A stretch of 46,356 bases of DNA from Welwitschia mirabilis (GCA_051453625.1 JBOZIK010000001.1:185678901-185725256), one strand, 5' to 3'; numbered from the stretch's first letter, positions 32,961 to 43,599 are shown. The notes: a model not told the origin generated them from the letters alone. Translations and numbers: made by a program.

Positions 32961-33495
32961 ACATTGATGAAAAACTATAATTAGTTGAAAATATAAATTG
33001 AAAAACTCTCCCTTAGATAATTCCCATTCAATTTGCAAAAGAGTATTGAGCATGTAAATAAAATTAAACATTTGTAAAGGCTTTTTAATAAGGGCAATAG
33101 ATATAACAATTTGAAGTATAGTTTATAAGACATGTAATATGCATTACTATACATGATAAAATCATGGTTCAAGAGATATTTAATATTTGTTAATAGATGT
33201 AATGAAATTATGATTCATGGTAAAAGAAATGTGCATTCAAATATAAAGGAAAAAATAATACCAAATGCATTTCGGTTACTTAGCTTTAAGCAGTACAATA
33301 AAAAAGGTATTCATAAGAGAAATTACAACTAACATAAGCTTATAAGTACTACTAAAGATAACTGATATATTTGATACTAAATAATGAAAGCTAAAAATAC
33401 AAATAACTATTTCTAATCCCTTTTGATATTAATTATAAATGAGAGAAAACTAACAGTAACTAGCATAACTAAAAAATAATAAAGAAACCAAGAGA
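32961..33495 (-). other. Copia B 3' untranslated region
   Basis: About 530 bp between the ORF3 stop and the PPT. No coding motif. It corresponds to 29971-30391 of element A, but is poorly conserved. Confidence 0.45.
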
Positions 33496-34545
33496 TCAAT
33501 TAGATTCTTCTTCTTCTTTCTCCTTAGATTCTGAAGAATCTGAGTCTTCTTCTTCCTCTTCTTCTTTAGCTACCTTTTGCACAGAGCTATTGGCTTCCTT
33601 AGAAGTATCATTCCACCTCATATATTGCTATGATCAAAGCCTTTTTCATGTACATGGTGCGAGAATTCAACCTCTCCAAATATGAAAGAGTCTCTTTAGA
33701 AGAGGCTTATTTGGGAAAAGGAGGCTTATAATAGTTTTTAGATTCAGTAAAAATGTGCATGTGAATAAAGTTGCATACCTAATTACTAACATAAAAGTTA
33801 AATTTTCTAACTTTGGATGCAACTAAACTCTAAAATGACGATAAATATTGGCAATCAAAATAGAGTAAGGAATAGCCCAAATCTTGTGATACTCTAACTG
33901 AGAGATCATGTTTTTCAACATAATGGTAAAGAGCATCAATAGAATGCCCAGTTCTTACCAAATATAACAAGTAGACTCTATAGTTAGAGGTCTCATTACG
34001 ATGACCCACCAAAGGTAAGAAATTATAAGTAAAAACTGAATTTAAAAATCAGTATTTTGGGGTAAGTAGGAGGTGGAGAGGGTGGTTTTTCATTGATAAA
34101 ACTTACCATAGAGCTCCTTGGTAAACTCTATCTTATCCTTCATGGAATCACACAGGGGCCAAAACTCCTCATAATCTCCTCTAGAAACATTTATAAAAGA
34201 GGTCATGAGATCTGCGATAACCCGTCCTCCTTTCCAAAATAAGGATTATTAAGGTAGAAGAGTCAACATCAAAAGATGCATTACAATAAAACATTATAAT
34301 GTGGAAAGCATAGGCTAAGCTTGAGACATCATGAAAGTAAGATAAATCAAGCTCATTTAAGAGCCTTACCACATCTCTGAGTTTGCTTAGCTCCCTAGAA
34401 GAAACAGGCCTTCCTGGTAGACAGACTTCTTTTCAAACTTCTCTATGAATTTATCTAGAGCCTCACTAGATATTTTAGAGTAAACATACCCTGGATCTTT
34501 GCTTGCTGATTTCTTTTGATGTCTTCTTGAGGGACCCTCCACCAT
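33496..34545 (-). pseudogene. ORF3 of copia B (post-pol extra gene, decayed)
   Basis: Counterpart of 28927-29970, 1050 bp from ATG (34545) to TGA (350 codons). N-terminus: MVEGPSRRHQKKSASKDPGY then VYSKISSEALDKFIEKFEKK, against MAKGSLRRTR / KKIASKDLGYFYSKMS in A. After a frameshift: ELSKLRDVVRLLNELDLSYF, then AYAFHIIMFYCNASFD, SREDYEEFWPLCDSM, KDKIEFTKELYGKF. The later part reads SNYRVYLLYLVRTGHSIDAL, then NMISQLEYHKIWAIPYSILI, then ANIYRHF. The tail is acidic: EEEEEEDSDSSESKEKEEEE. The mid and late blocks fit the 'putative plant transposon protein' pattern, as far as I remember it. Basic N-terminus, helical centre and acidic end could suit a nucleic-acid- or chromatin-binding accessory protein; that is speculation. 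At least three frameshifts or stops. Confidence 0.64.
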
Positions 34546-34837
34546 TAAAAGCACATGGCAATTCCTGAAGATAATAAAACTTGAGAGAGACAGCTAAATC
34601 TGAAGGAGATAGTGAACAAGTATGAATGGAAAATGTTAGGGTTCCACAAAATTTTATAAAAAAGACCAATTAAGATAGATTTAAGAAAAATATTGGGTCC
34701 ACTGCCTTAACTTCCACACTGTAACCCTATAAGTCTAGTCAACTAGGTTATGATCTAGTCATCCCAATGAGACTCAGATCACAGCACTTCTAGGTCTGGC
34801 TGACTGGGTCTTCAGACTAGTCGACCGATTAGATTTG
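34546..34837 (-). promoter_or_regulatory. Pol-ORF3 spacer of copia B with TATA-like site
   Basis: Contains the minus-strand TATA-like TTTATAAAAT beginning at 34660, 115 bp before the ORF3 ATG, as in element A. Further upstream are LTR-like words TAGTCAACTAGG and GACTAGTCGACCGATTAG (34735-34832). An assembly gap hides the rest. Confidence 0.42.
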
Positions 34838-35657
34838 NNNNNNNNNNNNNNNNNNNNNNNNNNNNNNNNNNNNNNNNNNNNNNNNNNNNNNNNNNNNNNN
34901 NNNNNNNNNNNNNNNNNNNNNNNNNNNNNNNNNNNNNNNNNNNNNNNNNNNNNNNNNNNNNNNNNNNNNNNNNNNNNNNNNNNNNNNNNNNNNNNNNNNN
35001 NNNNNNNNNNNNNNNNNNNNNNNNNNNNNNNNNNNNNNNNNNNNNNNNNNNNNNNNNNNNNNNNNNNNNNNNNNNNNNNNNNNNNNNNNNNNNNNNNNNN
35101 NNNNNNNNNNNNNNNNNNNNNNNNNNNNNNNNNNNNNNNNNNNNNNNNNNNNNNNNNNNNNNNNNNNNNNNNNNNNNNNNNNNNNNNNNNNNNNNNNNNN
35201 NNNNNNNNNNNNNNNNNNNNNNNNNNNNNNNNNNNNNNNNNNNNNNNNNNNNNNNNNNNNNNNNNNNNNNNNNNNNNNNNNNNNNNNNNNNNNNNNNNNN
35301 NNNNNNNNNNNNNNNNNNNNNNNNNNNNNNNNNNNNNNNNNNNNNNNNNNNNNNNNNNNNNNNNNNNNNNNNNNNNNNNNNNNNNNNNNNNNNNNNNNNN
35401 NNNNNNNNNNNNNNNNNNNNNNNNNNNNNNNNNNNNNNNNNNNNNNNNNNNNNNNNNNNNNNNNNNNNNNNNNNNNNNNNNNNNNNNNNNNNNNNNNNNN
35501 NNNNNNNNNNNNNNNNNNNNNNNNNNNNNNNNNNNNNNNNNNNNNNNNNNNNNNNNNNNNNNNNNNNNNNNNNNNNNNNNNNNNNNNNNNNNNNNNNNNN
35601 NNNNNNNNNNNNNNNNNNNNNNNNNNNNNNNNNNNNNNNNNNNNNNNNNNNNNNNNN
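34838..35657. other. Assembly gap, 820 N
   Basis: Hides the end of RNase H and most of the pol-ORF3 spacer of copia B. Long frames reported through it are artefacts. Confidence 0.99.
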
Positions 35658-36387
35658 ATTTTTTGAAAATATCACTAAGTTATCAATCAGTGCTAATAAA
35701 ATTCATTGAAATGTTGCTTTTTTCCACTTGATCTCTAAGGAAATGATATCTTAATTCAATGTCCTTAGTTATAGAATATTGAACAGGGTTATTTGAGATA
35801 TTAATTGTACTTGTATTGTTACAAAAGTTTGTAACTTATTTAAAATATACTCCAAAGTTTTTTAGCATTTCCTTCATCCCAAGGAGGTGAATGCAATAAC
35901 TTCTTGTAGCTATATATTCTTCTTCTGTGATAGAAATGGGGATAGAGTTTTTCTTTTTACTTGTCCATCCTACTAAGCATGATCCTAAAATAAAGAAATT
36001 GCCATTAGTGCTTTTCCTATCATTTTTACACCTAATCCAATCTACATCACTAAAGCCTACAAGATCAAAAGATGTTTCTATGGGATACCATAGCCCATAG
36101 TCACTTATGCTTTTTATGTATCTTATGATCCTTTTAATATCTTGGAGGTGTGTTTCTTTAGATTGAGTTTAATATCTAGCACACACAATCAAACTGAATA
36201 TNNNNNNNNNNNNNNNNNNNNNNNNNNNNNNNNNNNNNNNNNNNNNNNNNNNNNNNNNNNNNNNNNNNNNNNNNNNNNNNNNNNNNNNNNNNNNNNNNNN
36301 NATGTATCTTATGATCCTTTTAATATCTTGGAGGTGTGATTCTTTTGATTGAGTTTAATATCTAGCACACACAATAAAACTGAATAT
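35658..36387 (-). pseudogene. Copia B RNase H remnant (with internal gap)
   Basis: RNase H domain read right to left: LWYPIETSFDLVGFSDVDWI, then RCKNDRKSTNGNFFILG, then LVGWTSKKKNSIPISITEEE and YIATRSYC. These match the copia pattern 'YSDADWAG…DRKSTSG…FLG..L+SW.SKKQ..+ALSTAEAEY+A'. The acidic catalytic residues D (FSDVDW) and E (TEEEY) are visible. The N gap at 36202-36301 falls inside, flanked by an 86-bp duplicated piece, so the reading frame here depends on the assembly. The C-terminal end is lost in the 820-N gap. Confidence 0.82.
36116..36387. repeat. 86-bp near-identical repeats flanking a 100-N gap
   Basis: 36116-36201 and 36302-36387 both begin ATGTATCTTATGATCCTTTT and end with AAACTGAATAT. 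I count three differences. The 100 N between them (36202-36301) are placed exactly between the copies, so this looks like an unmerged contig overlap and not a biological duplication. Confidence 0.85.
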
Positions 36388-37400
36388 TATATCAGATATA
36401 CTCATAGTTAGATATAATAGACTTTTTATCATACTCCTATAAAGTTTTTAGTCTATTTATTTTCCATTTTTATCAAGATTAATCTTAGAAGAAGTTGATA
36501 AAGATGTGTTAATTGATTTTTCATCGTCTAGCCTAAATTTTTTGATCAAGTTATTTGTGTATTTAGATTGAGATATAAAAATTCCATGTTTTGTTTGTTT
36601 AATTTAGATCCTAAGAAACATTCTAACTTCACCAAGCATACTAATTTCAAAATGTATTATTATGATGCTAGTGGATTCCTTTGATAGAACTTCATTTGAA
36701 GCTATAAAAATTATGTCTTCTACATAGATTTGAATGATAATAAAGTTCTTTTTTAAATTTTTGACAAATAACATTTTATCCATAGTTCCATGAGTATAAC
36801 CATTTTTGTTGAGAAATGTGGCTAATTTTTCATACCAAGCTCTTGAAACTTGTTTTAATCCATACAAGGCTACATATGGTTTAGTTTGTGTGGATTTATA
36901 AACCTTTGAAGTTGTTCCACATAAACTTCTTCATTATGAGTTTTATTTAGAAAGGCACTTTTCACATCCATTTGATAAACTTTAATGTTTTGAAAAGCTA
37001 CATAAGATAGAAACATTCTAATACTATCTATCCTAGCTACAGAAGAAAAAGTATTACCTACACCAATTCCTTCAATTTGGTTATAACCTTATGCCACTAA
37101 TCTTGCCTTGTTCTTAATTACATTATTTTGTTCATCACCCTTGTTCTTGAAAATATATTTTATTCCAATAACGTTTCAGTCTTTTGATCTTTCAACAAAT
37201 TTTTACACATTATTTCTTTTAAATTGTTGAAGCTTATCTTGCATAGCCATCATCCATTCTCATGATATTCGACCTCTTCAAACTTTTTAGGTTCAATTTG
37301 GAAGACTTAATAAATGTGTGCATAGAAATTTTTAATAGAATTCCTTGTTCAAATTTTTAAGCTAACATCTCCAATGATGGACCCTAAAGAGTTATCTTTT
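36388..37400 (-). pseudogene. Copia B reverse transcriptase remnant
   Basis: RT of the copia polyprotein. From about 37180 leftwards there are conserved 'NKARLVAKG…GIGVG..FSSVARIDSIRMFLSYVAFQN'-type blocks with stops. Then come 'IKVYQMDVKSAFLN'-type sequence, MYGLKQVSRAWYEKLATFLN (open frame 36604-36867) and IIIQIYVEDIIFIASNEV. The catalytic box is YVED where active enzymes have YVDD. MLGEVRMFLRI is the expected follow-up ('GEL.FFLGLQI'). It ends near the repeat-flanked gap. Confidence 0.83.
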
Positions 37401-38420
37401 AGCTCTTTAAACTTTTTGGAAATAACTTCTTGAGTTGGCTCTTCTTTCTTCTCAGTTGTTTCTTCTTTTATTATGGAAGTACTTGGAGTTATATTTTCTT
37501 CACCATTTGAAGGAAGAAGTATTATGTCAAAATCATCAATTTAAACATTTATAGACTCTTCCACTATTAGAATTAATTTGTTGAACACTTGAGAGTTCTA
37601 CTTCTAGTTGAATATCTCAAGAAGATTGCTTCATCAACCTTTGACTCAAATTTGCTCAGGTGTTCTCTATTTTTTAATACAAAGCACTTACTCTTAAATA
37701 CTTTAAAATATGAAAAATTGGTTTTCTTCATTTCCAAAGCTTATAGGGATTCTTATCCATTCCTTGTCTTAGGTAGAAAACTCTATTTATGATGAAGCAA
37801 GTAGTGCTTACTATTTTAGCCCAAAATGTTTTAGGAATATTGTTATCATTTAACATTGTTCTAGCCATTTCTTGAAGGACTGGGTTCTTCCTCTTAGTAA
37901 TTCCATTTTGCTGAGGAGTGTCTGGGGCTTAGAATTGATGTTCCATATCATTTTCTACACAATACTTTTCAAAAATGTGGTTTTCAAATTCTCCATCAAG
38001 ATCACTTCTAATTTTCTTAATGGTGTATCCTTTTTCATTTTGGATTTTGTTGCAAATTTCAATAAAACTTTCATAAGTTTCAGCTTTATTCCCTAAGAAG
38101 ACAACCTAAGAAAATCTAGAGTAGTCATCAACCATAGTTAAGAAATAGTGTTTTCCTCCTAGACTTTTTTCTGAGTTGGACTCACAAAGTCTATGTAAAT
38201 AAGCTCAAGAGACTTGTTGTGGAGACTAGATTTTACTTTCATGAGAAGTCCTAGCTTGTTTTCCTTTTTGACATGCATCACAAAGTTCATGTTTCTCAAT
38301 GTTAATCTAGGGAATTCCTTTCACAATTTCTTTTTAATAATTGTTTTAATATGATCATAATTTATGTGTTCTAAACACTGATGCCAAATTTCTTCTTAAT
38401 TTACATGATAAAAATAACAT
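37401..38420 (-). pseudogene. Copia B integrase remnant
   Basis: Integrase core and zinc region. Reading right to left: GAG-pre-integrase/zinc part with 'C…C…QKGK' remnants near 38250-38330, then core pieces near 37990-38130. From about 37960 to 37730 it reads YCVENDMEHQF, PQQNGITKRKNPVLQEMART, MLNDNNIPKTFWAKIVSTT, CFIINRVF, NPYKLWK. These are the usual 'FCEK.GI.HNFSAPRTPQQNGVVERKNRTLQEMARTML' and 'FWAEAVNTACYI.NRV……TPYELWKG' motifs; Glu of the DDE triad in 'VERKNR' is replaced (TKRKN). Stops interrupt it. Confidence 0.82.
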
Positions 38421-38800
38421 GTAGATAAATACTAATCAATTCTATAAACATTATCTATTCTATTTGCCTTAATAACAACATCATTTATTTTTCCATGTCT
38501 AACTTTGCATTTTTTACTATAAAAAAGAACTTTATTCCCTTTATTACAAATTTGACTAATACGAAGCAAATTATGCTTAACGCCATTAACATATAAAACC
38601 TCATTTATCTTAGGCATGTTACCTCCACTGATACTTCTAATTCATTCGATCTTTTCTCTTCCATTATCACCAAATGTAACTTCTCCTTCATCGAAGTCAT
38701 CCAAGTGTTGAAATCTTAATTTATTACTTGTCATGTACTGAGAGCAATCACTATCCAAGTACTAGCTAATTCTGTTTGATACCTTAAAAGCTATCTAAAT
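38421..38800 (-). pseudogene. Copia B protease remnant
   Basis: Aspartic protease. The active site near 38735-38765 reads LDSDCSQYMTSNKLRFQHLD, with D-S-D where D-S-G is required. FDEGEVTFGDNG follows, then MPKINEVLYVNGVKHNLLRI and QICNKGNKVLFYSKKCKV (38432-38617). The last block is the standard start of the pre-integrase domain ('LLSISQLCDKG..V.F….C'). The same Gly-to-Asp change is in element A. Confidence 0.85.
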
Positions 38801-40425
38801 CAAAAGAGTCTTCAAATTGATAGCTCTCAATTACTTAGTCTTTTGGATTGTTGTGATACACATCCCCTTAGAACAACTTTAAAAGGAAAAGTACTAACAA
38901 AATTTGAAAAGATTATTAACTTTCTAGCATTGCAAAATAATTCAAAGTTACCTACTTTATCACAAAAATGACATGTAATTTTTAATACATAATTAATTTG
39001 CGATGTTATAAGATTCGGCTGATTTTGTGGTCTTTGAAAGACAAATCTAATACCTTTCTTATTGTGAACTGATCTTCTTATTCTAAGCATGTTTTCCAAT
39101 TTAGTTGAACTATTTGAAAATTTATTTATAAAATGAGATAAGCTTTTTACTTCTTAAGTAAGTTAGGAGTTCTTGGTTTGGACCATTTTATACTTTGTTT
39201 TCAACTCCTCCTTTTCCTTAGTTAGAGCTTTTACTATCTTGTTTAGATCATTGATATGTTTTACTAGTTTTTCACATTTTGAGAAAAGCTCTTCGTAGGT
39301 GTTTTCAATCTTACTTTAATATTCTTTAATAAGATCTAGATCATTTAGTTCTGATGAGCAATGGATGTTTTTTATTGAAGGGACTATTACCATGAAAGAA
39401 AATCTTTGGTCTTCATCTGACTCTTCTCTTGATCTACTATCATCTTCTTCATCTACATTATTGCATGTGGTACTGAAGGATGATGTATTTGATTTCATTT
39501 GATCTCTTTTATTGTTTGGACATTTGTTTACTGCATGTCCATAATCCTTACAAGCATAGCATTGGATCTCCTTTTCTTTTCTTGATCTCTTCTGAATTTG
39601 GAATGACCCCTTTTTTACCTTTTGCTCGATTCACCTTTTTTTTTCTATGCAAGAACTTTTTTAATTCTCCTTGTTAAAGTGCAACCTCATCTTCATCATT
39701 GTCTTCGTCTGACCTCTCAGATCTATAATCTTCTTGCGTACTTTTCAATGCAAGACTTTTCTTTTTATCTTTACTAAATTTTAATTTATAATTTTCAAGA
39801 TTACTTTGAAGTTCTTTAGTACAATTCAATTGATGTTCTTTCTCTCTTTGATGGCTATGATCTTTGGCTTAAAGTGTTTTATGAGAGATCTTAGCACTTT
39901 TCGAACAACCTTCCCTTCATCCATTCTTTCTTCTAGGCTTGCCATGGAATTCATAATGTCTGTTAGTATAGTAAAGAATTTTTGTAAAGTCTCCTCTTTG
40001 TCCATCTGAATGTCTTTAACTTTGTAAATAAGCATTTATAGCTTCTCCTGCTTTATAGTATATGTTCCTTCATGTGCTATTTTAAGGATATCCCAAGCTT
40101 CCTTAGCGTGTTTATAGTTTATGATCCTTTTAAATTCCTCTGCACATACTACAATAAAAATAGCATTAAGAGCACAAGCATCTAGGATAGTCTTGGCTTT
40201 GTCAATGGGGGTCCATTGAACTCGAGATTTTTCTACCATAATGGTATTTTCATTTACATTAGTTTTAGATAGTGTAGGCAGGATATATTGATTTTAGATT
40301 ACCTTCTCTATGTCTACATCTACGGATCTAAGAAATATACTCATACGGGCCTTGCAGTAGGCATAGTTTATCCTATCAAACATGGGTAGTCTTCTAGTAG
40401 AAAATCCATCTAAAGAATTACTCAT
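38801..40425 (-). pseudogene. Copia B gag remnant (two knuckles, coiled coil)
   Basis: Capsid protein, ATG at 40425: MSNSLDGFSTRRLPMFDRIN, YAYCKARMSIFLRSVDVDIE. Two long open frames follow. 40036-40239 contains RVQWTPIDKAKTILDACALN, EEFKRIINYKHAKEAWDILK. 39826-40035 contains EETLQKFFTILTDIMNSM and VVRKVLRSLIKHFKPKIIAI. These match the copia gag 'W..LD..A…I……E......A.EAWD.L...YEG…VK..KL' pattern. The first zinc knuckle is intact: CYACKDYGHAVNKC (39561-39520). An acidic linker (DEEDDSRSREESDEDQ) and coiled coil (KCEKLVKHINDLNKIVKALT) follow, then a second knuckle CHFCDKVGNFELFC with Asn for His. Best-preserved gag in the window. Confidence 0.87.
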
Positions 40426-40477
40426 ATTTAGGGTTTAGGAGTCTAGACCTGTTAGGATCTATCAATGATCTTAATTT

Positions 40478-40489
40478 GCTCTAATATCA
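40478..40489 (-). other. Primer-binding site of copia B
   Basis: Minus strand TGATATTAGAGC next to the 5' LTR, against the plant initiator-Met PBS TGGTATCAGAGC. Two transitions. Confidence 0.85.
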
Positions 40490-40491
40490 AA

Positions 40492-41703
40492 TAAAGGATC
40501 TATAACCCTAGAGGAGGAAGGGGGGGTAAATAGGATTTAAAAAATAAATAACCTTAAATGCTATCTTCACAAACAATGAAAACTAAAAGATGTTTATGCA
40601 TATGAAATATAGAAACTAATTTTAAAGAAAAATAACTGAAAGAACAAAATACTAATGAAGATAGACACACAATTTATAGTTATTTGGAAAACCCCTTATT
40701 CCACTCTAAGTGATTAACTTCTATCTAAGCCTGATCTAAATCTTCATTAATTTCTTTCTAGGTATTCCAAGTTTATGTGTAATCTTTTATAATCAGACTT
40801 CTCATAGGCTTAGTTTCAATTTTTAGATAGAATACTATTCAGTAAAAATGATGTATCATAATGCATAAACTCCACTAGATTTATAGTATAATAATGATAT
40901 TGCTACACTACTTGAGATAATAGTGCAATCCACATACGTACAGTGCAAACTGATCGAAGATATGTCAAAAAGTTCTCTACAGTAATTTTGATGGCTAATG
41001 AATATATAGGAAAAAAATTCTAGGGTTTTTACAAGTCAAATAAATTCTGCAATGGATAAAAACAAGAGGCCAATGGCTAGAAAAATCTTATTTTTATCAC
41101 AACTGGTTGAGCCCTTGAAATGTCCAATCGACTCCATCAAGTACTATCACTCAAGCAAGTGATCCTTATCTTCTTCTGGTCAATCTAAGTTTCTTATGGC
41201 TCCATGTATGGTTAAACCCTCAGGGATCCAGTCAATTACATATCTGATTGACTACATTTTGGTCTGGTCAATCTCATGTCCAGAAAAGTGCAAAATAATA
41301 TTTATGGCCCAAGTCTGATCGACCCCTCAGGAATCTAGTCAACCCCTTAATCACAATGATGAAAACATTTTACTTTAGATCCAGTTGACCCCTCTGGAAT
41401 CTGGTCGATCCTTTAATAATTAGATGTGATAAATTTATTGCTTAAGTCTAGTTTCCCCTTAGGAATCTGATCGATCCCTCAATAATCTATCTTTGACACT
41501 TTGTGGTACAGGTTCAGTCAACTCCTTAGGAATTCGATTGACTCATTTGAGGGTTTGAAACTTGTCAAGTTCAGGTAAGGTTTGTGACTAGTGATTTCAG
41601 CTTCTGACCTATAAAGATTAATACTTTCTACAAAGAATACAATACATTTTGCTAAAACAGAAAATGTTAGTTTAAAATAAACATGGCAAATTATAACTCA
41701 ACA
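40492..41703 (-). repeat. 5' LTR of copia element B
   Basis: 1212 bp, collinear with 31695-32947. In sense orientation it starts TGTTGAGTTATAATTTGCC and ends CTATAGATCCTTTA. I count eight TTGACC/T cores (either strand) between about 41160 and 41550. The TATA-like TTCCTATATATTC is near 41000-41012 (minus). Confidence 0.88.
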
Positions 41704-42330
41704 ACTAATATTGACCTAATATTTTATATGTAATTAGGATATTAGCAAGGTATATGAAAAGGTCAAATCAGATTTATTATCATATAACAATGTGAGTTCT
41801 TAGGTACCTAGAAAAGAAACAAGGTCTTAATTTAAAATGCGAATAGAATGATAAAATCAAGCAAAGGGCATACACAGACTTAGACTTTAGTGGATGCAAA
41901 GATACTAGAAGAGTAATAATAAGTTACCTAAATCTACTGGAATCTTCACTAATCTTATGAAGATCAAAGAGAAAGAAGATTGTATCCAATTCTTCAGTTG
42001 AAGAAAAATATGTTGCTTTCTCAAAAATAAGCAAGGAGGTAATCTAGATGTAGAAGCTTTTGAAGATCAGATAATCTAGATTGAGAAGCTTTTGAAGACC
42101 TTAGATCTCACTCAACAAGGGCCTACAAAATTATATGTAGGTAATGAATCTATTATTCACATAATAAAGAATCTAGTGTTTCATGACAGGATACAACATA
42201 TACCAATAAAATTTCACATGAATCATGAACTTATTTAAAATGGAGTAATTAGATTGTAACATGTCCTAATAATAAAGCAAGCTATAGAGATTCTAACAAA
42301 GCCTTTAGGTAGAGTGAAGTTAAATAGTTT
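41704..42330 (+). pseudogene. Copia element C: RT end and RNase H, part 2
   Basis: Continuation of the copia C polyprotein beyond element B. Starting in the ACTAA duplication: TNIDLIFYM, then RYMKRSNQIYYH, VLRYLEKKQGLNLKCE, YTDLDFSGCKDTRRV, against 'LTNTRPDI.FAVS.VSRYM..P...H…KRILRYLKGT…L.Y……YTDSDWAG..DDR+STSGY'. Then VSNSSVEEKYVAFSKISKEV, KLYVGNESIIHIIKNLVFHD, RIQHIPIKFHMNHELI and ILTKPLGRVK match 'LSS.EAEY.A…C..A.WL' through 'HRRTKHIDI+YHFIRE' and 'D.LTKPL'. Catalytic DLD and E (VEEKY) are visible. Relatively few stops. A ~32-bp local duplication (AATCTAGATGTAGAAGCTTT / AATCTAGATTGAGAAGCTTT) occurs at about 42033-42097. Confidence 0.83.
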
Positions 42331-43599
42331 AGAGGTTAGTTAAGCTTGATCATCATGACATCCTTTAAGAATAACAAAAGGATAATAACTCTAAAAGATT
42401 ACCTATATAGTAATTAAAGGTTATATAAGCCACTGTAGATTTTTATTACTTAGTTTTAGTAATGTTCAATAATATTTCAAGTAGGATCACACTTGTGATT
42501 ATGGGAAGGACCTACAAGTTAAAGTATTTATAAACAATTTGGATGAGAGTGCAAGATATCTACATATTTTAAATTTTGTGTTTGCATGGGGTTCTCCTCT
42601 AGGTACTCTAATTTCCTTGAAAAATATTTAGTTGTAGATGCATTATTATTTTTGTGTCCTCATAACCTTCCACATACACAGGTAAAATTAAAATCTCACA
42701 AGTCTTACAATAGTTTCTTTGGAGCTAGTTTATTTTTTCTTTGTTTTTCCTTATTAGGGGCGTGTATTTATTTTCCCTTATTAGGGCATGTCTTTTTTTT
42801 TCCTTTAATGGTACATGTATGTTAATTCATTCTTCAACTATTACTAATACATGGACATTCTAAACATATAAATTATGGACATGTGGAGGGCAAGACCCCT
42901 ATCCTACGATATTAATTAATCATGAGGTTTTAATCGAGATCCATGTGATTCTCATAGTTTTCTTTTAAAAATTAAAATTGATTAAAGGTTTGGATGTTGT
43001 TGTTTAAGGCTTCTATTATAAGACAAGTTCTTCTATTAAAAAACTTAGCTTTCTTTGAAGGTCTATAAGGATTAAGCCATTTACATGGTTTCAATATGTT
43101 GAAGTCTTCTACACTTGATTTCTTATTATTTTCAGAATATCATTTGTAACTAAAGCATGTGCATTTTGTGGAACTAAAGACTTCCTAAATAGACATCAAC
43201 TTTCTTTCCTTTGCTAAGTGAATAAGATTGGATATTTTATGTTTTTGGTGTTGAATGCTCTTTAGTGCTAGATGAAACCAAAAATGAACCCTCAAGAAAA
43301 AGAAGTTCAAGCTTTATTCTTATGAAGTTCATTAGTGGACTTATTCTATTATAAGAGGAAATAATTATTAACCAAACGACCTTCTATATGGCAATGGCTA
43401 TAGGAATTTGAAAGACTAAAGTAAATGATCTATTCTTGATGGGTAATAAGACCAAGTTTAAGGGATAATACTTTCTTTTTTATACTTGTATCTATATTGA
43501 TAAGATACCTTGTTTTAGTTGTAAATGAGAAAGAAAAATTTTGAATATCAATAAATATCAATAACTAGTCTAAGGTGCTAAATAATCTTAGGGTCAACG
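42331..43599. other. Unrecognised AT-rich DNA; may include copia C 3' LTR
   Basis: Follows the end of copia C pol, so its 3' LTR is expected here. Possible TATA-like TTATATAAGCC (42431) and ATTTATAAACAA (42528) are seen, but no LTR ends or second copy. The 79-residue frame at 42586-42825 is hydrophobic and low complexity and was not accepted as a gene. Confidence 0.35.

Larger units (their letters stand above)
31695..41703 (-). mobile_element. Copia element B (full length, minus strand)
   Basis: A second member of the element A family in opposite orientation, 10.0 kb including 920 N. Order right to left: LTR 40492-41703, PBS 40478-40489, gag, PR, IN, RT, RNase H, spacer, ORF3 33496-34545, PPT 32948-32960, LTR 31695-32947. 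Flanked by ACTAA on both sides and inserted in the RT of copia C. Its LTRs differ by about 11% in a short hand comparison, less than those of A, so it may be younger. Motifs are better preserved than in A (intact gag zinc knuckle), but RT has YVED for YVDD and stops remain. Confidence 0.88.

Noticed and set aside
34812-35731. Long frames of 287 and 298 residues
   Set aside because: Almost entirely N; they only bridge the 820-base gap.
42586-42825. 79-residue hydrophobic frame resembling a membrane peptide
   Set aside because: T-rich low-complexity DNA; no start context, no homologous pattern, and it lies where a copia LTR is expected.
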